Shown here in pieces: positions 10,019 to 20,126 of a stretch of 64,000 bases of DNA (the stretch's first letter is position 1; every line of letters starts with the position of its first letter). Both the position numbers and the translations under genes were made by a program. The notes beneath the pieces are model-generated. The model was not told the DNA's origin. It searched no databases and saw only the letters and a list, made by a program, of their open reading frames with translations. The stretch comes from Paucibacter sp. KBW04 (lineage in GTDB: Bacteria; Pseudomonadota; Gammaproteobacteria; Burkholderiales; Burkholderiaceae_C), in NCBI RefSeq assembly GCF_003852425.1, contig NZ_QAJN01000002.1:186001-250000 (forward strand). The letters are read 5' to 3'.

Positions 10019-10660
10019 ATGAATGCCTCCTTGTTTGATGACGAGCCCGCCGAGATGCCTCTCGCCCCCGGCGCCACCATGTTGCGCGGCTTCGCCCTGG
10101 CGCACAGCGCCGCCTTGCAAGCCGGTGTGGCAGCGGTGCTGGCGCAAGCGCCGCTGCGCCAGATGCTCACGCCGGGCGGCAAGCTGATGGCTGTGTGGAT
10201 GACGAACTGCGGGCCGCTGGGCTGGGTGTCGGACCGGCGCGGCTACCGCTACCAAGCCCAGGACCCCGTGAGCGGGCGACCCTGGCCCGCCCTGCCAGCA
10301 GCCTTTGCAGAACTGGCGCAGCAAGCCGCCGAACGGGCCGGCTTCCCGCGCTTTGAGCCAGACGCCTGCCTGATCAACCGCTACCTGCCCGGCACGCGCC
10401 TGAGCCTGCACCAAGACCGCGACGAGCAAGACTTCAGCCAGCCCATCGTCTCGGTCTCGCTAGGCTTGCCCGCCGTGTTCCTGTTCGGCGGCTTGAGTCG
10501 CGGCGACAAGACCGAGAGATTGGATCTGCAGCATGGCGACGTTTTGGTCTGGGGCGGCCCGGCCCGTCTGCGCTTTCATGGCGTTATGCCGCTGGCGGGT
10601 GGCCGGCACGAAGAGCTGGGCGAGCAGCGGATCAACCTGACTTTTCGCAAGGCTGGTTGA
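10019..10660 (+). CDS. alkB: DNA oxidative demethylase AlkB
   Basis: Fe(II)/2-oxoglutarate dioxygenase that removes 1-methyladenine and 3-methylcytosine from DNA. The 213-residue protein has the iron-binding LHQDRDE motif (HxD), the distal His in RLRFHGVMPL, and the 2-oxoglutarate-binding RINLTFRKAG tail. The N-terminal GATMLRGFAL and WMTNCGPLGWVSDRRGY segments also match AlkB. Start: ATG at 10019; a TTG three codons upstream (10010) is possible. It lies head-to-head with rnpB across about 30 bp, so its promoter would overlap the rnpB promoter region. No ada or alkA gene is nearby. Confidence 0.95.
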   Translation: MNASLFDDEPAEMPLAPGATMLRGFALAHSAALQAGVAAVLAQAPLRQMLTPGGKLMAVWMTNCGPLGWVSDRRGYRYQAQDPVSGRPWPALPAAFAELAQQAAERAGFPRFEPDACLINRYLPGTRLSLHQDRDEQDFSQPIVSVSLGLPAVFLFGGLSRGDKTERLDLQHGDVLVWGGPARLRFHGVMPLAGGRHEELGEQRINLTFRKAG

Positions 10661-11107
10661 AGCACTGCTACTCATCTGGCGATCAAACCACCAGGCCGAA
10701 AAACCAAGGAGAGATTTGCCACCGCCTTGCGACTGACTTCGCGCGGCACATCAGGCACGCCGAGGTGGGAGCCCGTTTTCTAAGCCGTCAACCAAGCCTG
10801 GGACTTCGGACTTTCGACCCACGGGAAGGAGGGAAGCATTCCTTAGTCGAAGATGCCGGCTCAGTGGCCGGATCCGAAAGGGATAAGGATTCGGCAGCAG
10901 GCTGATTGTGGCCGTTCGCGTCAGGTCGCTCTGCTGTCAGCTATCGCTGATTGCAGTCAGTCACCTGGCATGGTTTGTACGGCCAGTTTCTGTCCGTTGC
11001 GTCCTCCAAGCGCGGAATCTGCCAGACTGCCCGAAGAGGAACGCCAACGGTTGCATCGACCTAGGCATCCAGCGACCTCGCGTCGCTGAACAAATCAGGG
11101 ATGAAAT
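10661..11107 (+). other. Intergenic stretch without a recognisable gene
   Basis: 447 bp between alkB and the PHP-like/SMC-like ATPase gene. Open frames here are short and resemble nothing I recognise, and no tRNA, transposase or clear terminator is visible. The base composition is mixed and less biased than in the flanking housekeeping genes. It may be the left flank of a small inserted island, but I found no convincing direct repeat or integrase to support this. Confidence 0.5.
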
Positions 11108-13762
11108 ATGAATAATGAGTACACGTTCGCACGATTCTGGCGCTGTGCGCTACAGGTCAATCCTGTCGGCTACAACGGCACCTATAGGGGAGCCGACCAT
11201 GGGCTGGATGAGGGCGGCTACAACCAAGCCCTGCTTCAGAAGTGCCTTGAGCTGGGCATCAAAGTTGTAGGGTTAGCCGACCACGGCAGCGTGAGCAGCG
11301 TCGATGCTTTACGTCAGGTGTTACAGCTGCAAGGGATCGTGGTGTTTCCCGGCTTCGAGATCGCCTCGAACGACAAAACGCATTTCGTCTGTCTTTTCCC
11401 CGAGGACACCACGGTGCAGCAGCTTGATCGCTACCTTGGCAACCTCAAGCTGCATGACCCTACAGATGGCATCCGGCCTTCTCGGCTGAGCTCAGAAGAT
11501 CTGATTGAAGAAGTCGATCTACTTGGTGGGTTCATCTACGCTGCACATTGCACGCAGGACAGTGGCCTGCTGAAAAGCCGCCTGAACCACGTATGGAAGC
11601 ATCCCAAGCTGCGCGCGGCCCAGATTCCGGGGTCGATAGACGACCTCACGAGCATCGAGAGCGACTTCTATCGCAAGGTGTTCTTGAACAAGGACGAAAG
11701 CTACCGGCGTGAGCGCCCTGTGGCAGCGATCAATGCCAAGGATGTAGCCAAGCCTGATGACTTGGATCAGCCGAGCGCAACGTGCTTCATCAAGATGACA
11801 CGGCCCACTTTCTCAGCTTTCAAGGTGGCCTTCCTCGATCCAGGATCGCGTGTCCGGCTCAACTCGCAGCAGGCCCAAAGTCCGATTGGCAAGGTGGTAC
11901 GCATGACGGTAGCCGGTGGCTACCTTGATGGCGTCCGGGTGGATTTTTCCGACCATCTCAACACGGTGATCGGCGGCCGTGGAACGGGTAAGTCAACCTT
12001 GCTCGAATGCCTGCGCTTCGCCTTGAACTTGCCACCCAAAGGCAAACAGGCTCTGAAGCTCCACCAGGACATCATCAAGGAGAACCTTGGTCGCTCGGCC
12101 GGTCGGGTTGAGCTGACAGTGGTGTCCTCTGCCCAGAACGGCAAGCAATACACCATCTCGCGCCGTCATGGCGAGCTGCCGATGGTGCGTGAGATGGATG
12201 GCAATATCTCCACCCTACTCCCGCGCGACTTGCTGCCGGGTATCGACATTTACGGGCAGAACGAAATTTACGAGTTGGCCCAAGATGAAACCAGCCGCGT
12301 GCAGTTGCTGGATCGCTTTCTTCCTCAAGACGGGGAGTACGAGGCGAAGAGCGCCGACGTGCATAGGCGGTTGAAGGACAACCAACAGAAGCTCACGAAG
12401 TCCCTGACCGATCTTGATGAGCTGAATGCACAGGTGGAGCGCTTGCCCAAGCTGGAAGAGCAGCATCGCGGTTTTGATGAACTGGGGATAAAGGAGAAGC
12501 TGGCCAAGACCTCACTGATCGCACGCGAGCGAGAGATTTCCAAGACCGCTACTGATGGCGTACAGAGCTTTCGCAACGCGCTTTCAGACCTGCGTGACAG
12601 ATTGCCAGACCTTGACTTCTTCAACGATGAGGCTCTTCAGGGATTGCCTGACGCTGCACAGTTGCTTGCCATGCGCACAACGCTGGAGGGACTCAAGCAG
12701 GGATTCACTGACCATCTGACCGCCATGCAGGCCTTGGTTGATGACAGGGCAGGACAGTTCAGCAACCAGCATGACACATGGCAGCAGGCGATTAAGGCGC
12801 ACGATACTGAGTTGGAGAAGGCGCTGCGGACGTTGCCCGCCACCGCTGGAAAAAGCGGGCAGGAGATCGGTGTTGCTTATCAAAAGTTGATCGAGGAGAT
12901 TGAGCGCATCAAGCCCATGAAGTCGCGGGCAACGAATCACGAGTCCCAGCGCGACGCCTTGCTTCAGGAGCGACGCAACTTTTTGGCCGAACTGTCCGAT
13001 TTGCGTGGGCAACGCATACAGACGTTGCAAAGGGCCGCGAAGAAACTGAACAGGCGACTTGAGGGCAAGCTCAAGGTGGAGATCGTGCCGGAGGCTGACC
13101 GCACGCCCTTGATGACCTTCTTGCTGGCTTGCAAGCTGGACGGTGTTGGTGAAAAGCGGCTTGCGTTCATTGAGGAGGCTGAGACGATCAGCCCGCTGTC
13201 ACTGGCCAAGTCGATTCAGAAAGGATCTGCCGAGGTGCAACTCGATTGGGACGTCACGCAGATGGTGGCCGATGCACTCACCAAGCTCCAGTCTGCTCAA
13301 CTCATGGAAATGGAAGCCTTGGAGCTGGCGCATCGCGTGGACATCTTTTTGAATGTCGCGCACGGCCAAGCCGATCCGAAATTCCGGCCACTCAACAAGC
13401 TCTCTACTGGCCAGCAGTGCACGGCAATCCTGCACATGCTGCTGCTTGAGAGCGTCGATCCCCTTCTGATGGATCAGCCGGAGGACAACCTAGACAACGC
13501 CTTCATCGCAGATCGGATCGTCACCGAATTGAGGGAGGCAAAGACCAGTCGGCAGTTCTTGTTCGCAACACACAACGCGAACATCCCTGTGTTCGGCGAT
13601 GCCGAATGGATTGGCGTGTTCACAGCCGCTGAGAATCATGGATGTCTCGGGTTGGAAGCGCAAGGCTCAATAGACGTTCCTGTGATTCGGGATGAGGTGG
13701 CCAGGATTCTGGAAGGCGGGCGCGACGCCTTCATCCAGCGCAAAGAGAAGTACGAGTTCTAA
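11108..13762 (+). CDS. PHP-like domain plus SMC/ABC-type ATPase (TrlF-like)
   Basis: 884 residues. Residues 1-250 look like a PHP phosphoesterase domain: LADHGS (Asp58/His59), Glu84 and His92 in the PGFEIASNDKTH segment, His146 in AAHC. The usual HxH motif I, expected around residues 14-18 (CALQVNP), is replaced by Gln and Asn, and the final DxH is also lost. An SMC/ABC-like ATPase is split by a long coiled coil (about 400-670): Walker A GGRGTGKST (289-297), signature LSTGQQ (765-770), Walker B LLMDQPEDN (from 786) and H-loop ATHNAN. This matches TrlF-type AAA-like ATPases, some of which occur in defence islands. Two sampled lines in the gene are 57 and 60 percent G+C, lower than neighbouring genes. 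It is isolated, with non-coding flanks. A nucleic-acid sensing or anti-phage role is inference. Confidence 0.75.
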   Translation: MNNEYTFARFWRCALQVNPVGYNGTYRGADHGLDEGGYNQALLQKCLELGIKVVGLADHGSVSSVDALRQVLQLQGIVVFPGFEIASNDKTHFVCLFPEDTTVQQLDRYLGNLKLHDPTDGIRPSRLSSEDLIEEVDLLGGFIYAAHCTQDSGLLKSRLNHVWKHPKLRAAQIPGSIDDLTSIESDFYRKVFLNKDESYRRERPVAAINAKDVAKPDDLDQPSATCFIKMTRPTFSAFKVAFLDPGSRVRLNSQQAQSPIGKVVRMTVAGGYLDGVRVDFSDHLNTVIGGRGTGKSTLLECLRFALNLPPKGKQALKLHQDIIKENLGRSAGRVELTVVSSAQNGKQYTISRRHGELPMVREMDGNISTLLPRDLLPGIDIYGQNEIYELAQDETSRVQLLDRFLPQDGEYEAKSADVHRRLKDNQQKLTKSLTDLDELNAQVERLPKLEEQHRGFDELGIKEKLAKTSLIAREREISKTATDGVQSFRNALSDLRDRLPDLDFFNDEALQGLPDAAQLLAMRTTLEGLKQGFTDHLTAMQALVDDRAGQFSNQHDTWQQAIKAHDTELEKALRTLPATAGKSGQEIGVAYQKLIEEIERIKPMKSRATNHESQRDALLQERRNFLAELSDLRGQRIQTLQRAAKKLNRRLEGKLKVEIVPEADRTPLMTFLLACKLDGVGEKRLAFIEEAETISPLSLAKSIQKGSAEVQLDWDVTQMVADALTKLQSAQLMEMEALELAHRVDIFLNVAHGQADPKFRPLNKLSTGQQCTAILHMLLLESVDPLLMDQPEDNLDNAFIADRIVTELREAKTSRQFLFATHNANIPVFGDAEWIGVFTAAENHGCLGLEAQGSIDVPVIRDEVARILEGGRDAFIQRKEKYEF

Positions 13763-14113
13763 GGTCGTTTTGAAAAGCACCCCGAGAACTCCACCTCGGT
13801 GGGCATCTTTGGGGCCAATAGTGGAAATACAGCGACGTAAGTGCGACCCGCAGCTAGCGCAGCAGACGAGCCGTTCACCTATGCGATGCCAGCTCCAGGC
13901 GAATAGGAGCCGTTCGAATCGGAGAGGCGACCGGCTGGCTGCAATCTCCAAGAATCAACAGTCAAGGATGTCCGCAGCCCTTGCCGCCTATCACCCTGCC
14001 CCGGGCCCTTAACCAGGAGTCACCAGGCCTCCTGGCAAAATCCAAATGATCGGGGCGAGCTTGGCATGAGGGCAACGCTGAACAGGCCCCCCTTGAACAA
14101 TGGAGCAGCATCA
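13763..14113 (+). other. Intergenic stretch with a weak hairpin
   Basis: 351 bp between the ATPase gene and the cysteine-rich gene. A 7-bp stem (CCAGGAG/CTCCTGG) near 14011-14034 might slow transcription but has no T-run, so I do not call it a terminator. No gene is recognised. An in-frame ATG at 14066 would extend the downstream gene by 16 residues. Confidence 0.5.
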
Positions 14114-14554
14114 ATGGCACTGACAAAAAAGGGTGAGTTCTGGTACGGGACGACGTCCGGCGACACCCAAGCCGAGCTGCGCAGCTACAGCATCGCGAAT
14201 CGCCACGAGGCCGTCCGGTTTGCCGCGTCCAAATGCGAGTGCGGCTGCCGGACCTTTGCGCTGCAGACGGATGAAGACGCCGGCGTGGCCATCCGCACCT
14301 GCACCGACTGCGGGCAAGAACACCTGATGGGCGACAGCGCGGACTATGTTGATGGCGCCACGCCCGAGACGCACGAGTGCGTGTGCGAGAACGAGGTGTT
14401 CGAGCTGATGTCGGGCGTCTCCGTGGTCGAGGGCACACATGACGTGCGCTGGTACTACATCGCTTGCCACTGCGTGGAATGCAATCTGGTCGGGGTCTTC
14501 GCCGACTGGAAGTGTGAAGCGGGTGATGCGGCGAGCTTCCTCGCCAAGGTTTGA
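14114..14554 (+). CDS. Conserved cysteine-rich protein of unknown function
   Basis: 146 residues from the ATG at 14114, which has GGAG 8 nt upstream; the in-frame ATG at 14066 lacks support. The start MALTKKGEFWYG is followed by several cysteine pairs: CECGC, CTDCG, CVCENE and CHCVEC, suggesting two or more zinc ribbons. There is no signal peptide or TM. I have a general sense of similar conserved hypothetical proteins of about 145 residues in varied bacteria, but no function. It may belong to the same accessory segment as the ATPase gene upstream, though 350 bp apart and with higher G+C. Confidence 0.75.
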   Translation: MALTKKGEFWYGTTSGDTQAELRSYSIANRHEAVRFAASKCECGCRTFALQTDEDAGVAIRTCTDCGQEHLMGDSADYVDGATPETHECVCENEVFELMSGVSVVEGTHDVRWYYIACHCVECNLVGVFADWKCEAGDAASFLAKV

Positions 14555-14624
14555 GCGGGCGAGCCCTGCCGAGAGCAGACCTCGCAGCAGAGGCTCTGGC
14601 ACCCTGACTCAATCCATCCAGCGA

Positions 14625-15188
14625 TCAGGCCGCATGCTGCCTGGCCCACAGCCCGCGCCACCAAGCCAGCAGGCGGGTTAGCCAGCTTCTTGATTGCGGC
14701 GCAGCCGAGGCACTGGCAGTCTCAAGCACAGGCTCCGCAGCCACCGGTGCCGCCACCGCCTGCTCAAAGCGGCCAAAAAACTCGCCAATGATTTTTTGGG
14801 CCGCGCCGTCCACCACCCGCGAGCCGATTTGCGCCAGCTTGCCGCCGATCTGCACATCGGCGCCATAGCTGAGCAGGCAGCGATCCTCGGCCAAGCTGGC
14901 CAGGCTCACCGCCGCCCTGCCCTTGCCAAAGCCTGCCACCCCACCCTGACCGTCAAATTGCACGGTATAGCGATTGGGCACCTCCACGTCCAACATCTGC
15001 AGCTGGGCCTTGAAGCGGGCCCGCACCGGGCCCACCGCTGCCATCACCACCACGCTGAGCTGGTCGGGGCCGGTGCGCTCCAGGCTTTCGCAGCCGGGGA
15101 TGCAGCTTTGCAGTACGGCGTCATCGTTCAATGCGGCCCAGGCCTGGGCCTGGCTGCAGGGCAGCTCGCGTTGACTCTCAATCTTCAT
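14625..15188 (-). CDS. CoxG/SRPBCC family protein
   Basis: 187 residues. The N-terminal ~145 residues form a START/SRPBCC-type domain of the carbon monoxide dehydrogenase subunit G family (MKIESQRELPCSQAQAWAALND, CIPGCESLE, FGKGRAAVSL, IGGKLAQIGSRVVDGAAQKI). The C-terminus is Trp/Leu/Arg-rich (SWLTRLLAWWRGLWAR), probably a membrane-attaching amphipathic helix. CoxG proteins accompany molybdenum hydroxylases and are thought to help assembly or membrane recruitment. Here it is 3 bp downstream of the 3-hydroxyanthranilate dioxygenase gene and shares a cluster with the three Mo-hydroxylase subunits at 17.8-22.4 kb. Confidence 0.88.
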   Translation of the reverse strand: MKIESQRELPCSQAQAWAALNDDAVLQSCIPGCESLERTGPDQLSVVVMAAVGPVRARFKAQLQMLDVEVPNRYTVQFDGQGGVAGFGKGRAAVSLASLAEDRCLLSYGADVQIGGKLAQIGSRVVDGAAQKIIGEFFGRFEQAVAAPVAAEPVLETASASAAPQSRSWLTRLLAWWRGLWARQHAA

Positions 15189-15191
15189 CGC

Positions 15192-17852
<2,661 letters not shown>

Positions 17853-17856
<4 letters not shown>

Positions 17857-18665
17857 TGCTGCATCTCCAAAGCTTGTTCTACGGTACGGGCGGCCAGCAC
17901 GGCGGCCAGATGGGCGCGGTAATCGGCCGGGGCGTGGACATCGCTGGACATCAGCTCCTCGTCCACCTTCAGCCCTTTCAGCGCCTCGGGACTGAAGCTG
18001 CGGGTCAACGCGGCCTCGAAGGCCGGCAGGCGCACCGCTCCCTGGGCCGTGCCGGTCAGGGCCACGCGGGCGCTGCCATCGTCCAGCTGGGCCACGGCCA
18101 CACCGACCAGGGCGAAGCGCGAGGCCATCTGCTCTATTTTTTGATAAGCCATGCGGCGCGGCTTGCCAAAGCTGAGGCCACACAGAATCTCATCGGGCTC
18201 CAGGGCCGTGCCAAACATGCCGGTGAAGTAGTCATCCACCTCGATTTCACGCCGGTCGGTCTTGAGCCTGGCGCCCAGGGCCAGCACGCCGGCGGGCCAG
18301 CAGGCCGCAGGATCGGCATTGGCCAGGGAGCCGCCCAGCGTGCCCATGCTGCGCACCTGCTCGTCGGCGATATGCGAGGCCAGGGCCGCCATGCCGGGCG
18401 CAAAGCCGCGCAGCGCGGGGCTGCGCGTCAGGTCGGCATGGGTCTGCATGGCGCCCAGCCAGAGGCGGCCGCTGCCAAGCTCGCGCTGCGCGCGCAACTC
18501 GGCCACATCGCGCAAGTCGATCAAGCGCTCGGGCGCCATCAGGCCCAGCTTCATCGCGCCCAGCAGGCTTTGGCCACCGGCCAGCAGCTTGCTGTCCACG
18601 CCCTCGCGCAGCAGGGCCAGGGCCTCGCCCAAGGTTTTGACCCGGCAGTACTCGAACTCACGCAT
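17853..18665 (-). CDS. Molybdenum hydroxylase FAD-binding subunit (CoxM type)
   Basis: 270 residues, the medium subunit of a xanthine dehydrogenase-family enzyme that passes electrons from the FeS subunit through FAD. Start ATG at 18665 (MREFEYCRVKTLGEAL); an upstream in-frame extension reads into the FeS gene and is not needed. FAD-contact motifs are visible: LLAGGQSLLGAMKLGL (about 30-45) and SMGTLGGSLANADPAA (about 105-120). The C-terminal CO_deh_flav_C-like domain follows. It overlaps the FeS gene by 8 bases and the downstream dehydrogenase gene by 4, so all three are one translational unit. Confidence 0.95.
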
Positions 18666-19140
18666 GCTGAGCCTGCCCTTCACGTTCGGCGGCCAGCCAT
18701 TCGCAGATGGCCGCCACAATGCCTTCGTAACCGGTGCAGCGGCAGATATTGCCGCTCAAGGCTCGCGCCACCGCTTCCGTTTCGGCCGGCACACCCTCAG
18801 CCAACATGGCCTTGGCCCGCATCAACATGCCGGGCGTGCAGAAGCCGCATTGCAAGGCGTGGTGACGCGAGAAGGCCAGTTGCAAGGGATGCAAAACATC
18901 ACCCTGAGCCAAGCCCTCCACCGTCTCGATCTCGCTGCCCTCGGCCTGCGCGGCCAAGACATTGCAGGCCTTGACGGCACGGCCATTCATCAACACGGTG
19001 CAGGCGCCGCACTGGGCGGTGTCGCAGCCCTGGTGGGTGCCGGTGAGGCCCAGGTCCTCACGCAAGACCTCGATCAAGAGGCTGGCTCGGCGCGGCGTGG
19101 GCGCCAGCGGGCAGCTGCGCAGATTGACCTTCAGCTCCAT
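18658..19140 (-). CDS. Molybdenum hydroxylase [2Fe-2S] subunit (CoxS type)
   Basis: 160 residues with two [2Fe-2S] sites: the plant-ferredoxin-type CDTAQCGACTV plus a later Cys (about 39-60), and the C-terminal CGFCTPGM and ICRCTGYE helical cluster. It transfers electrons from the molybdenum centre to FAD. The N-terminal segment MELKVNLRSCPLAPTPRRASLL is slightly longer than in average CoxS. It lies 6 bp downstream of the DHDPS-family gene and overlaps the FAD-subunit gene by 8 bases. The gene order Mo subunit, aldolase-like, FeS, FAD is unusual because the aldolase-like gene separates the large subunit from the small ones. Confidence 0.95.
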   Translation of the reverse strand: MELKVNLRSCPLAPTPRRASLLIEVLREDLGLTGTHQGCDTAQCGACTVLMNGRAVKACNVLAAQAEGSEIETVEGLAQGDVLHPLQLAFSRHHALQCGFCTPGMLMRAKAMLAEGVPAETEAVARALSGNICRCTGYEGIVAAICEWLAAEREGQAQHA

Positions 19141-19146
19141 GGCAGA

Positions 19147-20106
19147 TCAGCCCAGTTCCAGGCCGCTCTTGGCGAACTGCTCGCGGATCAAGGCCTTCTC
19201 GTCCTCGCTCAACTGCAAGAGCGGGCGGCGCACCGGGCCACCAACCTGGCCCAGCAGTTCCAGCCAGTATTTGCTGTGGGCCTGCGGCTTGCCCTTGGGT
19301 TTGCTGGCCTTGAAGGCCTGGCGGGCGGGCTCCAGACTGTCGCGGACCTGGCGGGCCTCGGCGAATTTGCCGGCAAAGGCCAGGCGGGTGTACTCATTGA
19401 TGCGCTGGTCGGCCGCCGTCTGCAGCAGCAGGGGCGGGGTGGAGCAGAGGTAGAGGCGCCAGCCCAGCTCCTCGATATTGTCCAGCCACTCCTCCTCGGA
19501 GGCGGTGCTGACCTGGATCTTGTCGCCCACCAAACGACTCAACTCCACATACATCTCGCGCGGCACGCTGTACTTGATGGCGACGATATTGGGCAGCTCG
19601 GCGATGCGGGCGCAGAGCTGGGGGCTCATCAGATAACCGCAGTCCGGGTGGTTCCACATGGCGATGCCGATGTCCAGCTGCTCGCTGATATAGCGGTAGT
19701 ACTCGTAAATCGTCTCCTCGGTGTCGGCGCCGAAATGCAGCACCGGGCTGTGGACCACGATCCAGTCCGCGCCGCATTCCTGGGCATGGCGGCCCAGAGC
19801 CAGCACCGTGTCCAGGTTGGTGTCGGAGCAAGACATCACCGTGCGCGAGCCCTGGGCGCGCGCCTCTTCCGCCGCCCAAGTGAAGCTGCGCTTGCGCTCC
19901 TCCAGCGACATGGAGAAGAACTCGCCCTGCTTGCCGCTGACGAACAGCCCGCCCAGCTTGAGCACGCCGGTCCAATGCCGCACATTGGCGCGGAAGCCCG
20001 CCTCATCGATGCTGCCGTCGGCCTTGAACGGCGTCAGCATGGCCGCCCACACGCCGGTGAAATGGGCTTTGGCATAGGCCTTGGCTTCTTGCTTGCTGTA
20101 GTCCAT
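19147..20106 (-). CDS. Dihydrodipicolinate synthase/N-acetylneuraminate lyase family enzyme
   Basis: 319 residues forming a (beta/alpha)8 class I aldolase. Family features: FTGVWAAMLTPFKADGSIDE at the N-terminus, LFVSGKQGEFFSMSLEER in place of the usual GTTGE loop, and the Schiff-base lysine in IVAIKYSVPREMYVELSR (around residue 185). True DapA has a GTTGES motif; its replacement by SGKQGEF indicates a different substrate. As it is embedded among Mo-hydroxylase genes, a retro-aldol or hydrolase step on a ring-cleavage product is likely, but the reaction is not known. Its start is 20 bp from the Mo-subunit stop. Confidence 0.88.
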   Translation of the reverse strand: MDYSKQEAKAYAKAHFTGVWAAMLTPFKADGSIDEAGFRANVRHWTGVLKLGGLFVSGKQGEFFSMSLEERKRSFTWAAEEARAQGSRTVMSCSDTNLDTVLALGRHAQECGADWIVVHSPVLHFGADTEETIYEYYRYISEQLDIGIAMWNHPDCGYLMSPQLCARIAELPNIVAIKYSVPREMYVELSRLVGDKIQVSTASEEEWLDNIEELGWRLYLCSTPPLLLQTAADQRINEYTRLAFAGKFAEARQVRDSLEPARQAFKASKPKGKPQAHSKYWLELLGQVGGPVRRPLLQLSEDEKALIREQFAKSGLELG

Positions 20107-20126
20107 GGGGATTCCTTCTTAGGTTT

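Noticed and set aside
9656-10038. Short open frames on both strands
   Set aside because: They lie inside the RNase P RNA gene, whose conserved core and P1 helix are clear.
14011-14034. Hairpin CCAGGAG/CTCCTGG as a terminator
   Set aside because: Stem of only 7 bp, 9-nt loop and no T-run.
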